This document shows, in pieces, positions 17,898-26,186 of a DNA stretch of 64,000 nt. The stretch comes from Myxococcales bacterium. GTDB lineage: Bacteria; Myxococcota_A; Polyangia; Polyangiales; Polyangiaceae. Under the pieces are notes generated by a model. That model saw only the letters and a list, made by a program, of their open reading frames with translations. It did not search any database and had not been told where the DNA came from. Each line of letters starts with the position of its first letter. Positions within the stretch are counted from its first letter, which is position 1. A program made the position numbers and the translations under genes. Where the stretch lies: assembly GCA_903642325.1 (NCBI GenBank), contig CAHJWM010000004.1, forward strand, positions 1 through 64,000, read 5' to 3'.

Positions 17898-18441
17898 CGA
17901 CTGACCGTCACCCATTCGACTGGTGGTCCAATATTGTCTCGAGCGGCTATCGCCAGATCGCCGGCTCAACCGCGCGTACGCTAGTCGAGCGGTTCTAATC
18001 CAGTCAACGCGAAAGAAGCCGCCCACCGTGCGCGGCTTGCCTTCGGGACTTGCCCAAGGATTTTTCCATCGTCCGTGTCGGAAGCGCGGTGGGCCCATGT
18101 CTCCATGAATGTGTGTGCTCGGGTGACTCGATCAGTTTCGCGACGGGTGCACTCACTCGGCAACAACCGCATTCGCACGCTTGTATCGACAGTGGGATAT
18201 GCACCCACGTTCGCGAGCGGCGGTGGAAGCTCGTTTGAGCCAGGCATGGCAGCAACGCCTGCGGTGTTTTCAAACCGCACCTCGTGCCGACACCGCGCCG
18301 AGCCGCGGGTTGCTTCACGTCCCGGGAGCCAACGCGTGAACCCGACCTCTCTCAAAATTCCAGGCCGCAGCAAATTTGAAGTAACGCGAAAGCGCACCGC
18401 AGCGGTCTCTCGCCTCACTTGCAACTGCTTTCCATCGGTGC
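17898..18441. other. Large divergent intergenic region upstream of the glt-like block
   Basis: About 540 bases without a credible gene. ORFs here have no family signal or start context. A 6-bp hairpin (TGCGGT 18260-18265 with ACCGCA 18274-18279) is the only structure noted. The length suggests complex regulation of the downstream block. Confidence 0.45.
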
Positions 18442-18471
18442 TTGACAAGCTTGCATCGCGATCTCTAACAT
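18442..18471 (+). promoter_or_regulatory. Sigma70-like promoter of the gltC-D-E-like operon
   Basis: A consensus -35 TTGACA (18442-18447) is separated by 18 bases from TAACAT (18466-18471). The start codon at 18599 is about 128 bases downstream, leaving a leader of ~120 bases. Confidence 0.6.
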
Positions 18472-18598
18472 GCCCACGACCGCGGGTGGTATGTAGCGGT
18501 ACTTGTTAGGTTTTTCCGCTTTGGCCGAAGAGGCCCCCCGCACTCGGTCGCGGCGCCGCCCGTAAAGGCGCCGATCTCAACCCAACTACAGAGGATCC

Positions 18599-20392
18599 AT
18601 GTTCCGAAAGCGCCTCGTTGCGGTCTGCATTCTGGCATCCGTCGCTCTCCCGAGCCTGGCGGTTCCTCGCCTCGCGCGAGCGCAGGATGTCATCGACCTG
18701 GATTCTGATGCTCCGGCCCCGGTCAAGAAGGGCGCGAGGCCGGCCAAGGGCGGAAAGCCGGCAGCCAGCGAAAGCCCGGCAGCGCCGGCCAAGAGAACGG
18801 GCAAGGCCGTCGACATCGATCTCGACGAAGGAGCGCCTGCTTCCTCCGCGCCGGTCGTTGCGGGGCGCATGACGGAGGCGGCCGCCTCGGCCAAGGCGTT
18901 GTTCGACAAGGAGAAGTGGAGCGAGGCCGCACAGGCGCTGCACCGAGTGGTCAGCGGCCAGACGGGCGACGACCCCGGAAATAAGCAGCTGGCGGAGTAT
19001 TTGCTCGCTATATCGCTCTATCGCCTGAAGTTCTACCAGGCAAGCTATGCCCTCTTCAGCGTGATCGCGGACAACCCACATCACGTGAAGTTCAAGGAGA
19101 CCTTGCTCTGGCTGGCCAAACTGGCAACTCAGCTGCCGGAGCCCGCGGACATCATCGAGCGCGTCGGTAAGTACAACGACGAGCAAGTGGCGCGCTTCGA
19201 CAACGATCAGCAGCGGGATTTGTTCTGGCAGCTCAACTACATGCTCGGCCGCTACAAGTACCGCAATCGTCAATTCGAAGAGGCGATTCGCTTGTTTCAA
19301 AAGGTCGACCGGCGCAGTGAGTACTACGTCAAATCTCAGTTCTTTACCGGCATCTGCTACGTCCAGGTTCGTAAGTCGGTGCCTGCCGTACAAGCCTTCC
19401 AGCGCATTCAGAAAGCGCTCAACGAAGGCGTAGAAGGTGTCGAGGACGAAGATCGGTTGCGCGATTTGGCGTCCCTGTCCATGGCTCGCACCTATTACTC
19501 GTCTTCCATCAAGACGGACGCGGAGACCAACCAGCCAACGGTCGACAGCACCAAGCTGAGCGCGGCGGTGAAGTTCTGGAATCAGGTGGACGTGGCCAGT
19601 GAGTACTGGCTCGACGCGCTGTTCGAGGAGTCATGGGCCTACTTCATGGCGGGCGACTATCCGCACGCGCTCGGTAACATTCATACCCTGCAGTCGCCGT
19701 ACTTCCCGAATTCGTTTTATCCAGAAGCCTCCGTGTTGAAGGCGGTCATCTATTTTTCGAACTGCAACTACGAGGCAGCCACGACCGTCGTTGCCCAATT
19801 CAACAAGAAATACACGCCGATCAAAGAACAGCTCGAGAAAGTACTGAGCAACTACAAGGGGGAGAACAAAGAGGAGCCATTCTTCAAGTTCCTGCTCGAG
19901 GTTCGCTCCGGCGGCGGCAACCTGGATGAACGGATTCGCCCGATCGTCGAGAACGCGCTGAGCGATCGTCAGCTGCTGCGCAATATCGACTACGTCAAAT
20001 TGCTCGAGGAAGAGGATGTGCGTTTCAAGCAATCGCCACCCACCTTTCGAAGCTCGAGCATTGGGCAACAGGTTGGGGACGCGTTGAAGCTCGCGCGCGA
20101 CCTCGCGGTGCGGCAAGCGGGGGAGCTTGCGCTGTCACGCTATCAGCGCAACGTCGACGAGCTGAACGAACGCCTGCGAGACGGCGAAAAGATTTTGATC
20201 GACATCACCGCGGCCCAGCGCAACTTGCTCGACGAGAAGCTCTCCACCGGGCAGGTCAGCGCTGCAGAGTCGAAGACCTTCGGTGACGTGAAGCCTGACG
20301 AGGAGCACGTGATCTGGCCCTTCGACGGTGAGTACTGGCGTGACGAGCTCGGCTACTATCGCCAGCGCGTTGTTTCGGCGTGTGGGAGGTAA
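18599..20392 (+). CDS. gltC: Exported TPR protein, GltC-like
   Basis: This 597-aa protein has a signal peptide (MFRKRLVAVCILASVALPSLA...ARAQ), an Ala/Lys/Pro-rich linker (~35-90) and then TPR-like helical repeats (for example EKWSEAAQALHRVVSGQTGD, QFEEAIRLFQKVDRRSEYY). The C-terminal half is helical and ends in WPFDGEYWRDELGYYRQRV. Order, size and domain layout match the periplasmic GltC protein of the Myxococcus gliding complex, which couples to the outer-membrane barrels. The paralogous spore-coat export (Nfs) system has a similar protein, so orthology needs a tree. The start follows AGAGG. The stop TAA overlaps the first possible ATG of the next gene. Confidence 0.68.
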   Translation: MFRKRLVAVCILASVALPSLAVPRLARAQDVIDLDSDAPAPVKKGARPAKGGKPAASESPAAPAKRTGKAVDIDLDEGAPASSAPVVAGRMTEAAASAKALFDKEKWSEAAQALHRVVSGQTGDDPGNKQLAEYLLAISLYRLKFYQASYALFSVIADNPHHVKFKETLLWLAKLATQLPEPADIIERVGKYNDEQVARFDNDQQRDLFWQLNYMLGRYKYRNRQFEEAIRLFQKVDRRSEYYVKSQFFTGICYVQVRKSVPAVQAFQRIQKALNEGVEGVEDEDRLRDLASLSMARTYYSSSIKTDAETNQPTVDSTKLSAAVKFWNQVDVASEYWLDALFEESWAYFMAGDYPHALGNIHTLQSPYFPNSFYPEASVLKAVIYFSNCNYEAATTVVAQFNKKYTPIKEQLEKVLSNYKGENKEEPFFKFLLEVRSGGGNLDERIRPIVENALSDRQLLRNIDYVKLLEEEDVRFKQSPPTFRSSSIGQQVGDALKLARDLAVRQAGELALSRYQRNVDELNERLRDGEKILIDITAAQRNLLDEKLSTGQVSAAESKTFGDVKPDEEHVIWPFDGEYWRDELGYYRQRVVSACGR

Positions 20393-20397
20393 TGGCA

Positions 20398-23300
20398 ATG
20401 AGCTCCAAAAGAGCGTTTGTAGGCATCACGGTTGCGTTCGGTCTTTTGTTCTCGGCGGCCACCGCCGTCGCCATTACGGAAGCGAAGCCTGCTGATCTGA
20501 GCGCAGAATGCATTGCCCCTGACGCCGCCAAGGCCTTGAGCGAGTGTCCCGCCGGCAAGATGGCGGACGTACACAGCAAACGCGCGGCAGCGTTTTCCAG
20601 CGCTCCGCCCCCGCGGGACGTGAAGAAACGTCAGGACGACTCGAGGCCGGTCAATCCAGAGGAGCTGACCAAGTACGCCGAACGCGACACGCGCAAGAGC
20701 CGTCTGCAAGCGCGTGCCCGGGCGCTGCTGATCACCGAGATTCAGGGCTTGGAGCGTCTTTATCGCAGCACGCCGAAGAAGTCACCGGATCGCCCGCAGC
20801 TGACGCGGCGCTTGGCAGAAGGCTACGTGGAGTTGGAGAGCGCGGCGCAACGAGACAAGATCGCCGCCGACATCGCAGGGCAGGACGCGAAGAAAAAGGG
20901 GAAGCCAACGGCCAAGTTCCGTTCGGACGCAGTTGCGGCCGACAAGATCCTGGCCGCCGCTCGCAAAAGCGCCATCAATTACTACGTGTTGATGAAGACC
21001 GACTACCCGGACTACTCGAAAATCGACGAGGTTCTATACTACCTTGCCTACGAGTACGAGCAGGGTGGAGATCTGAAGAACGCGCGCTCCACGTACCTCG
21101 AGCTGATTCAGAAGGCGCCGAAGTCGCCCTATATCCCGAATGCATATTTGGCCTTCGGTGAGCTGTTTTTCCAAGAGGCCCAAGGCGATCCCGCGAAGTG
21201 GGATCTATCCGCTGCTGCATACAAGGAAGTGATCAAGTACCCCCCGCCCACCAACAAGGTGTACGGCTACGCTCGTTACAAGCTCGGCTATGTGTTCTGG
21301 AACAAAGGCGAGTACGCGAACGCGCTGAACGAGTTCAAGAAGGTCATCGAGTACGGCGATACCTACGGCGATCTGCCCAACGCGAAACAGCTCGCGAAGG
21401 CCGCAAGGCGCGACACCATCCCGGTGTACGCGGTCAGCGGTGATCCGTCCAAAGCCTTCAACTTCTTCAAGCCGCTGAGCGGCGACAAGGGTGGCGAAAC
21501 GGACAAAACCGTCGACATGATGAACGAGCTCGGCCTCGCTTATCTAGACACCGGCCATTACAAGGAGGGCATCGTCCTGTACAAGGACCTGCTCAGCCGC
21601 GACCCGGGCGACAAGTCTTGCTTTTACCAGGGCCAGGTCACCACCGCTTCCTCCGCCCTGAACTCTGGGGACAAGGACGCCATTCGCAAGGAAATGGATG
21701 CTCAGGTTCGAGTCTATAACGACTTCATGAAGGACAAGCACGCCGAAGCCTCCAGGCTTTCGTGTGCAAATAAGACGGCCGAGCTCCTGAGCGAAACCGC
21801 GATGAGCTGGCACTTGGAGGCGGTCGGCTCGGGCGGCGTACGCGGCACCGGTGACAAGAAGACCATGGATCTGGCGGCGTACCTGTACAAGAAGGTTGCC
21901 GACAACTTCACCTCGGCTGATTTCGCGAAGTTCGAGTTCCCGCGCATTGTCAAGGCCGACTGGCCCACGATGTACAAGATCAAGTACGCCATGGCGGACT
22001 TGCTGTATTTTCAGCAGCGCTGGGAGGAATGCGGGCCGGCGTTCGACGCGGTGGTGGCGGAAGACCCGAAGAACGAGCAAGCGGCGGAGGCCGCATACGC
22101 TTCGGTGCTTTGCTATCAAAAGATGTACGACCAAATGTACAAGGGCGCGGCCGATCGCAAGGGCAAAGGCTTGGGGCCCCAGGGCGCGGACGAGAAGGAT
22201 CGTGAGGCCAAGGCGGGCGAGTGGGAAAAGTTCAAGCCCAAGCCTCTCACCGACATGCAAAAGGGCATGGTCAACGCGTTCAATCGCTATGTTTGCTACG
22301 TGAAGCCGCCAAAGGGCGATAAAGACGCGGAAGAACAGTACGTGGAGGTCAAGTACGCCCGCGCCCGCACCTACTTCGAGGCCCAGCACTGGGAGGAAGC
22401 CGCGCTCGCGTTTCGCGACGTGGCCATCAATCACGCGGACAAGGACGCCGGAATTTACGCGGCCCAACTCTATCTCGAGGCGATCAACGTGCTCGGCTCG
22501 CGAGCGGAGCCGCCGCGCCCGGAGTGCTTCGACGAGATGGGCAAAGACGTGCCGGTCTTCCTCGACTTGTATTGCAAAGGCAGCAAGGCCGAGGACAACA
22601 AGGAACAGTGCGAGACGTTGAATCGCATCCAGTTCGACATCCGTCGACTGAAGGCGCAAAAGCTGGTGGAGCTCGCGGACCAACAGCAAGACAAAGGCGA
22701 CTACAAAGACGCTCTCGACAGCTACAAGAAGGGTGGGGACGCGTACTTAGATCTGTGGCGCTCGTACTGCGAGGACCCGCTCGGCAAGGGCGATCACCCG
22801 AAGCAATGCGAGAAGGCCGACGAGACCGTGTACAACATGGCACGCGCTTACCAGGCGGCGCGCCTGCTAGCGAAGTCCATTCAGGCAAGGCTCATTCTGC
22901 TGAGCTCGAAGTACGGTATGGGGGACTCGCCCCTGGCGATGAAAGCCACCTATGAGATCGGCGGCAATTATCAAGCGATCGCCGTGTACGATAAAGCGTC
23001 GGACTTCTTCGAGCTGTATGCGAAGAAAACGGCCTATCACGGCGAATTTGCCGATCAAGCGCTGAGCGACGCGGTGGTGCTGCGCCTGGGTTTAGGTCAA
23101 GAGGACCAGGGCATCGACGACTCGAACAATTTCAATAAGTACTTCGGGGCTAGGAAGCCGGCGCAAACGGCGCAGATCGCGTATGCCATCGCGGCGCATT
23201 ACGGCGAGAAGAAGGACTGGAGCAACGTCCAAAAACGGCTCGGCAGCTCGATGCGCATGATCGACAGCAAGGCCACGCTCGACATCATCGCTCAGGCGCA

Positions 23301-24144
23301 CGCGCTCCTGGCGCGCGCGGACATCAAGCTCAACAAGGAAACCCTTGCCGTGCGCGAGTACAGAACGGTGGTTGGGCTCTGGGCGGATCCGAAGGCTGCG
23401 TCGGACAAGATCATGAACATTCCCGGCGAAGACGACGCCTCCAAACAGCGTCGTCTGGGCCGCGCCCTCGAGTCCGTGGGTGAGGGCATGTTTTACTTCG
23501 CGGACCTGGAGAAGGCGAAGGTGGACAAGCTGAAGTTCCCCGAATACCGCGGCAACAATTCCAAGGAAGATGTGCTGAAGCACATCAACACCAAGGTAAA
23601 GGACTGGATCGTCAAGAAGCGGCCGCTGATCGATAAGGCGAGCGGTGAGTACAAGAAGATCGTCGATTTGCAGCCGGTCCCGCCGCCGCGTTGGGTCATC
23701 GCCGCGGGCTCCCGCGTCGGTGAAATGTGGGGCACGTTCGTGAAGGAATTCCGCGCCGCGCCGATCCCGGATGCGTTCCGGAAGGACGTCGAGATTCGCC
23801 AGACCTACTATGCGAGCTTGGACGAGGCCTCGGAGCCACAAAAACAGCAGGCCAAGAGCGCTTTCGAGACCTGCCTGGGTTACTCGGTGAAGTACCAATA
23901 CTTCGACGAGTTCAGCCGCACTTGCGAAGAGTGGCTCGCTCAGAATTACAAGAACGAGTACCACTTGGTGGATGAGTTCCGCGGTTCGCCGAACCGGGTC
24001 AACAGCGTGCTGCTCGAGCAAGGTAACCCGCTCCGCATTGGCGGTGAGCCGATGATTACGCAGAGCGCAGAGCCCGCTGCCAAGAGGGACAACGCCTCGA
24101 GCTCGGACGATGCCGCAGCGAGCAAAGCCAAGGGCAAAAAGTGA
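20398..24144 (+). CDS. gltD: Large exported TPR protein, GltD/AgmU-like
   Basis: This 1248-aa protein has a signal peptide (AFVGITVAFGLLFSAATAVA) and an array of TPR/Sel1-like units, for example YYVLMKTDYPDYSKIDEVLY, YLAYEYEQGGDLKNARSTYLE and YARYKLGYVFWNKGEYANA. It ends in an Ala/Ser/Lys tail. Myxococcus AgmU/GltD, a periplasmic TPR protein of the adhesion-motility complex, is ~1200 aa and sits beside gltE, as here. ATG 20398 is chosen because GGAGGT (20385-20390) gives a 7-base spacing; ATG 20392, which overlaps the previous stop by one base, is too close. Translational coupling to gltC is likely. Confidence 0.75.
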   Translation: MSSKRAFVGITVAFGLLFSAATAVAITEAKPADLSAECIAPDAAKALSECPAGKMADVHSKRAAAFSSAPPPRDVKKRQDDSRPVNPEELTKYAERDTRKSRLQARARALLITEIQGLERLYRSTPKKSPDRPQLTRRLAEGYVELESAAQRDKIAADIAGQDAKKKGKPTAKFRSDAVAADKILAAARKSAINYYVLMKTDYPDYSKIDEVLYYLAYEYEQGGDLKNARSTYLELIQKAPKSPYIPNAYLAFGELFFQEAQGDPAKWDLSAAAYKEVIKYPPPTNKVYGYARYKLGYVFWNKGEYANALNEFKKVIEYGDTYGDLPNAKQLAKAARRDTIPVYAVSGDPSKAFNFFKPLSGDKGGETDKTVDMMNELGLAYLDTGHYKEGIVLYKDLLSRDPGDKSCFYQGQVTTASSALNSGDKDAIRKEMDAQVRVYNDFMKDKHAEASRLSCANKTAELLSETAMSWHLEAVGSGGVRGTGDKKTMDLAAYLYKKVADNFTSADFAKFEFPRIVKADWPTMYKIKYAMADLLYFQQRWEECGPAFDAVVAEDPKNEQAAEAAYASVLCYQKMYDQMYKGAADRKGKGLGPQGADEKDREAKAGEWEKFKPKPLTDMQKGMVNAFNRYVCYVKPPKGDKDAEEQYVEVKYARARTYFEAQHWEEAALAFRDVAINHADKDAGIYAAQLYLEAINVLGSRAEPPRPECFDEMGKDVPVFLDLYCKGSKAEDNKEQCETLNRIQFDIRRLKAQKLVELADQQQDKGDYKDALDSYKKGGDAYLDLWRSYCEDPLGKGDHPKQCEKADETVYNMARAYQAARLLAKSIQARLILLSSKYGMGDSPLAMKATYEIGGNYQAIAVYDKASDFFELYAKKTAYHGEFADQALSDAVVLRLGLGQEDQGIDDSNNFNKYFGARKPAQTAQIAYAIAAHYGEKKDWSNVQKRLGSSMRMIDSKATLDIIAQAHALLARADIKLNKETLAVREYRTVVGLWADPKAASDKIMNIPGEDDASKQRRLGRALESVGEGMFYFADLEKAKVDKLKFPEYRGNNSKEDVLKHINTKVKDWIVKKRPLIDKASGEYKKIVDLQPVPPPRWVIAAGSRVGEMWGTFVKEFRAAPIPDAFRKDVEIRQTYYASLDEASEPQKQQAKSAFETCLGYSVKYQYFDEFSRTCEEWLAQNYKNEYHLVDEFRGSPNRVNSVLLEQGNPLRIGGEPMITQSAEPAAKRDNASSSDDAAASKAKGKK

Positions 24145-24215
24145 GTCGGGGGGGCCACGCTCGAGGCTTCGCGCCTGGCCCTTTCCCGCCTCCCTCAGGA
24201 TTAAGGAGAGACCCG

Positions 24216-25691
24216 ATGACTGGTTTGAAAACGCTGTTGCTCGTGAGCTTTGCAACTCTGGCGGTTGCCTGTGGTGGCGGTGTGAAAGGCGAAGGCGCGC
24301 TCAGTCCGGACAAGGTGAGCGGCAAATCAGACCGACAGGGCCGGCAGGTCAGCAAGGCGGCCGCCCAGAATTTCGACGCAGCGCTCGACCAGTTCGCCGG
24401 TCACGACAAGAAGCAAGACTGGGACGACGCGGCGTGCACGTCGATCGCCAAGGCGTTCAACGATGCCGCAGATTCGCAGATGTCGGACACCAACCGCCCG
24501 TTTCCGGAGGCCCAATACAACGCCGGGCTAGCCTACCAACGCTGCGGCAAGGACGCGGAAGCGCGTTCCGAGTTCGAAGCGGTCGTGAAGTCCGACGCCT
24601 CTTTTCACCGCGCTCGTGCGCAGTTGGCGCTGTACGATTACGCAAAGTCCAACGACTTGGACGGGGCCATCTCCAAGCTCGATCAAATCATTCACGACGC
24701 GAAGTTCCAAAACGTCGAGGCCCTGGTCAGCTTGGCCGCGCTACAGATGGAGCGCGGCAACGATCAGACTGACCAAGACGGGAAGAACGACCTCGAGCGC
24801 GCGCAGCGTAATTTGCAGCGCGCGTTGGCCATCGACGACGGCTACATGCCGGCCTTCAACCAGCTCGCCGTCTACTACCTAACCCAGGCCAAGGCCAAGG
24901 CCGGGATGAGTGACAAGACGGGCAAGCGAGGTCGTCGAGGCATGGAAGTGTCAGGAGCTTCCAAAACCGACGTCGACGCCCAGCAGCTGGATTTGGCCGC
25001 CCTCGTTGCGGCGCAGGCGCAAAAGAAGAACCCGAACTACGCGCCAATCTCGAACACGACCGGTCTGATCCAAGTTCAGCTCAAGAACTTCAACGGCGCG
25101 GTGAAGAGCTTCGGCAAAGCTCGTCAACTGGACCCGACGTTCTTCGAGGCTCAGATGAACTACGCGGCGGTCAACCTTTCTTTCCGCGGCTACGAAGAAG
25201 CGGAGCGGGCGTACCGCGATGCGCTCAAGCTCCATCCCAAGGACTACGAAGCTCAGCTCGGGCTGGCGCTCGCGGTGCGCGGCGAGATCAGCGATGCGAA
25301 CTTCGACAAAAACGTAGACGAGGCGCAGCAGCACTTGGACGAAGCCAAAAAGCTCGCCCCAGATCGGCCCGAGACCTATTACAACGAGGCGATCCTAACC
25401 CAGGAATTTAGAGCCAAACGCGGCTCGCCAGTGCCGACCTTGAAGAAGGCGGCGGAGCAATACCAAACGTTCATCGACAAGGCAGGCGGCGATCCCGCCT
25501 TTGCCGCGGCGGTGAAGCGCTCCAAGGACCGCAGCCAAGACATAGCTGACACCGTCAAGTTCATCGAAGAGGGCGACCAGGCCGCCAAAGACGCCGCCGC
25601 AAATCCGCCACCCCCCCCAGCCGACGCCACCGCTCCCGGTACCAATACGCCGGCTGCTCCCGGCGCGAAGCCTAGCGACGCCAAGAAGTGA
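24216..25691 (+). CDS. gltE: TPR lipoprotein, GltE/AglT-like
   Basis: This 491-aa protein has lipobox LAVAC after a hydrophobic signal. TPR units follow, such as PEAQYNAGLAYQRCGKDAEA, GAVKSFGKARQLDPTFFEAQ and EAERAYRDALKLHPKDYEAQ. The C-terminus is a Pro/Ala/Asp tail. Myxococcus AglT/GltE is a TPR lipoprotein of ~500 aa downstream of agmU. A strong Shine-Dalgarno (AAGGAGAG) six bases upstream fixes ATG 24216. The 71-base gap after gltD is compatible with one operon. Confidence 0.75.
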   Translation: MTGLKTLLLVSFATLAVACGGGVKGEGALSPDKVSGKSDRQGRQVSKAAAQNFDAALDQFAGHDKKQDWDDAACTSIAKAFNDAADSQMSDTNRPFPEAQYNAGLAYQRCGKDAEARSEFEAVVKSDASFHRARAQLALYDYAKSNDLDGAISKLDQIIHDAKFQNVEALVSLAALQMERGNDQTDQDGKNDLERAQRNLQRALAIDDGYMPAFNQLAVYYLTQAKAKAGMSDKTGKRGRRGMEVSGASKTDVDAQQLDLAALVAAQAQKKNPNYAPISNTTGLIQVQLKNFNGAVKSFGKARQLDPTFFEAQMNYAAVNLSFRGYEEAERAYRDALKLHPKDYEAQLGLALAVRGEISDANFDKNVDEAQQHLDEAKKLAPDRPETYYNEAILTQEFRAKRGSPVPTLKKAAEQYQTFIDKAGGDPAFAAAVKRSKDRSQDIADTVKFIEEGDQAAKDAAANPPPPPADATAPGTNTPAAPGAKPSDAKK

Positions 25692-25764
25692 CGATGCGGA
25701 ATTTCTTTGGGAACTTGGGGATGTCTCCGGTGTCGAGCATCAGGGTCTCCCAGTCGGTTCGCGT

Positions 25765-25794
25765 TTGACCTCGAGCTTGCATTCAAAGTACAAT
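25765..25794 (+). promoter_or_regulatory. Sigma70-like promoter before the small exported protein and gltG-like gene
   Basis: TTGACC (25765-25770) is followed after 18 bases by TACAAT (25789-25794), 41 bases before the ATG at 25836. This suggests a second transcription start inside the glt-like block. Confidence 0.5.
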
Positions 25795-25835
25795 CACGCT
25801 GTAAACACGTTCGTGCAATTTCGGAGTAAACTGAA

Positions 25836-26114
25836 ATGTCAAGCAAGCGCTTTTCTAAACACTCGTTCGGTGTCGTGATTTCATTCGGCATTGCGACGTT
25901 TGCGCTCACATCCTCCGCGTTGGCTCAGGACAAGGCGGCTGGAGAGAAGGCCGACGGTTATGGCTACGAGTTCTCCGACGATCCGCTGAACGCCGGCGGG
26001 TTCGGTCCGAACGACGCAACGATCAAGGTTCGGCCGCGTGCCGCGCGCACCACCCTGATTCGCCCGCGGACAACGTTCGTGCCGGAGATGCTCAAGTCGG
26101 TCGAGAATATCTGA
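25836..26114 (+). CDS. Small exported protein between gltE-like and gltG-like genes
   Basis: This 92-aa protein has a signal peptide (VVISFGIATFALTSSALAQ). The short mature region has a Gly/Asp-rich front (YGYEFSDDPLNAGGFGPND) and a basic, Arg-rich back half (KVRPRAARTTLIRPRTTFV). No domain is recognised. Its position inside the cluster and separation of only three bases from the first possible start of the next frame suggest a dedicated periplasmic partner, possibly the counterpart of the small GltF. That identity is inference. Confidence 0.62.
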   Translation: MSSKRFSKHSFGVVISFGIATFALTSSALAQDKAAGEKADGYGYEFSDDPLNAGGFGPNDATIKVRPRAARTTLIRPRTTFVPEMLKSVENI

Positions 26115-26186
26115 AGTGTGTTCGGGGCTTTGGCTCCTTCGATGGTCGGGGCGGTCGTCCCGGGTTTGCTTGGCAATCAGGAATAC

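Noticed and set aside
18506-19393. 295-aa minus-strand ORF over the GltC-like gene
   Set aside because: Antisense shadow; the plus strand has promoter, ribosome binding site, signal peptide and TPR units.
21544-24255. Long minus-strand ORFs (381 and 387 aa) opposite the GltD-like gene
   Set aside because: They are shadows of a GC-rich coding strand: no family motifs, no ribosome binding site, and the plus frame has signal peptide and TPR repeats.
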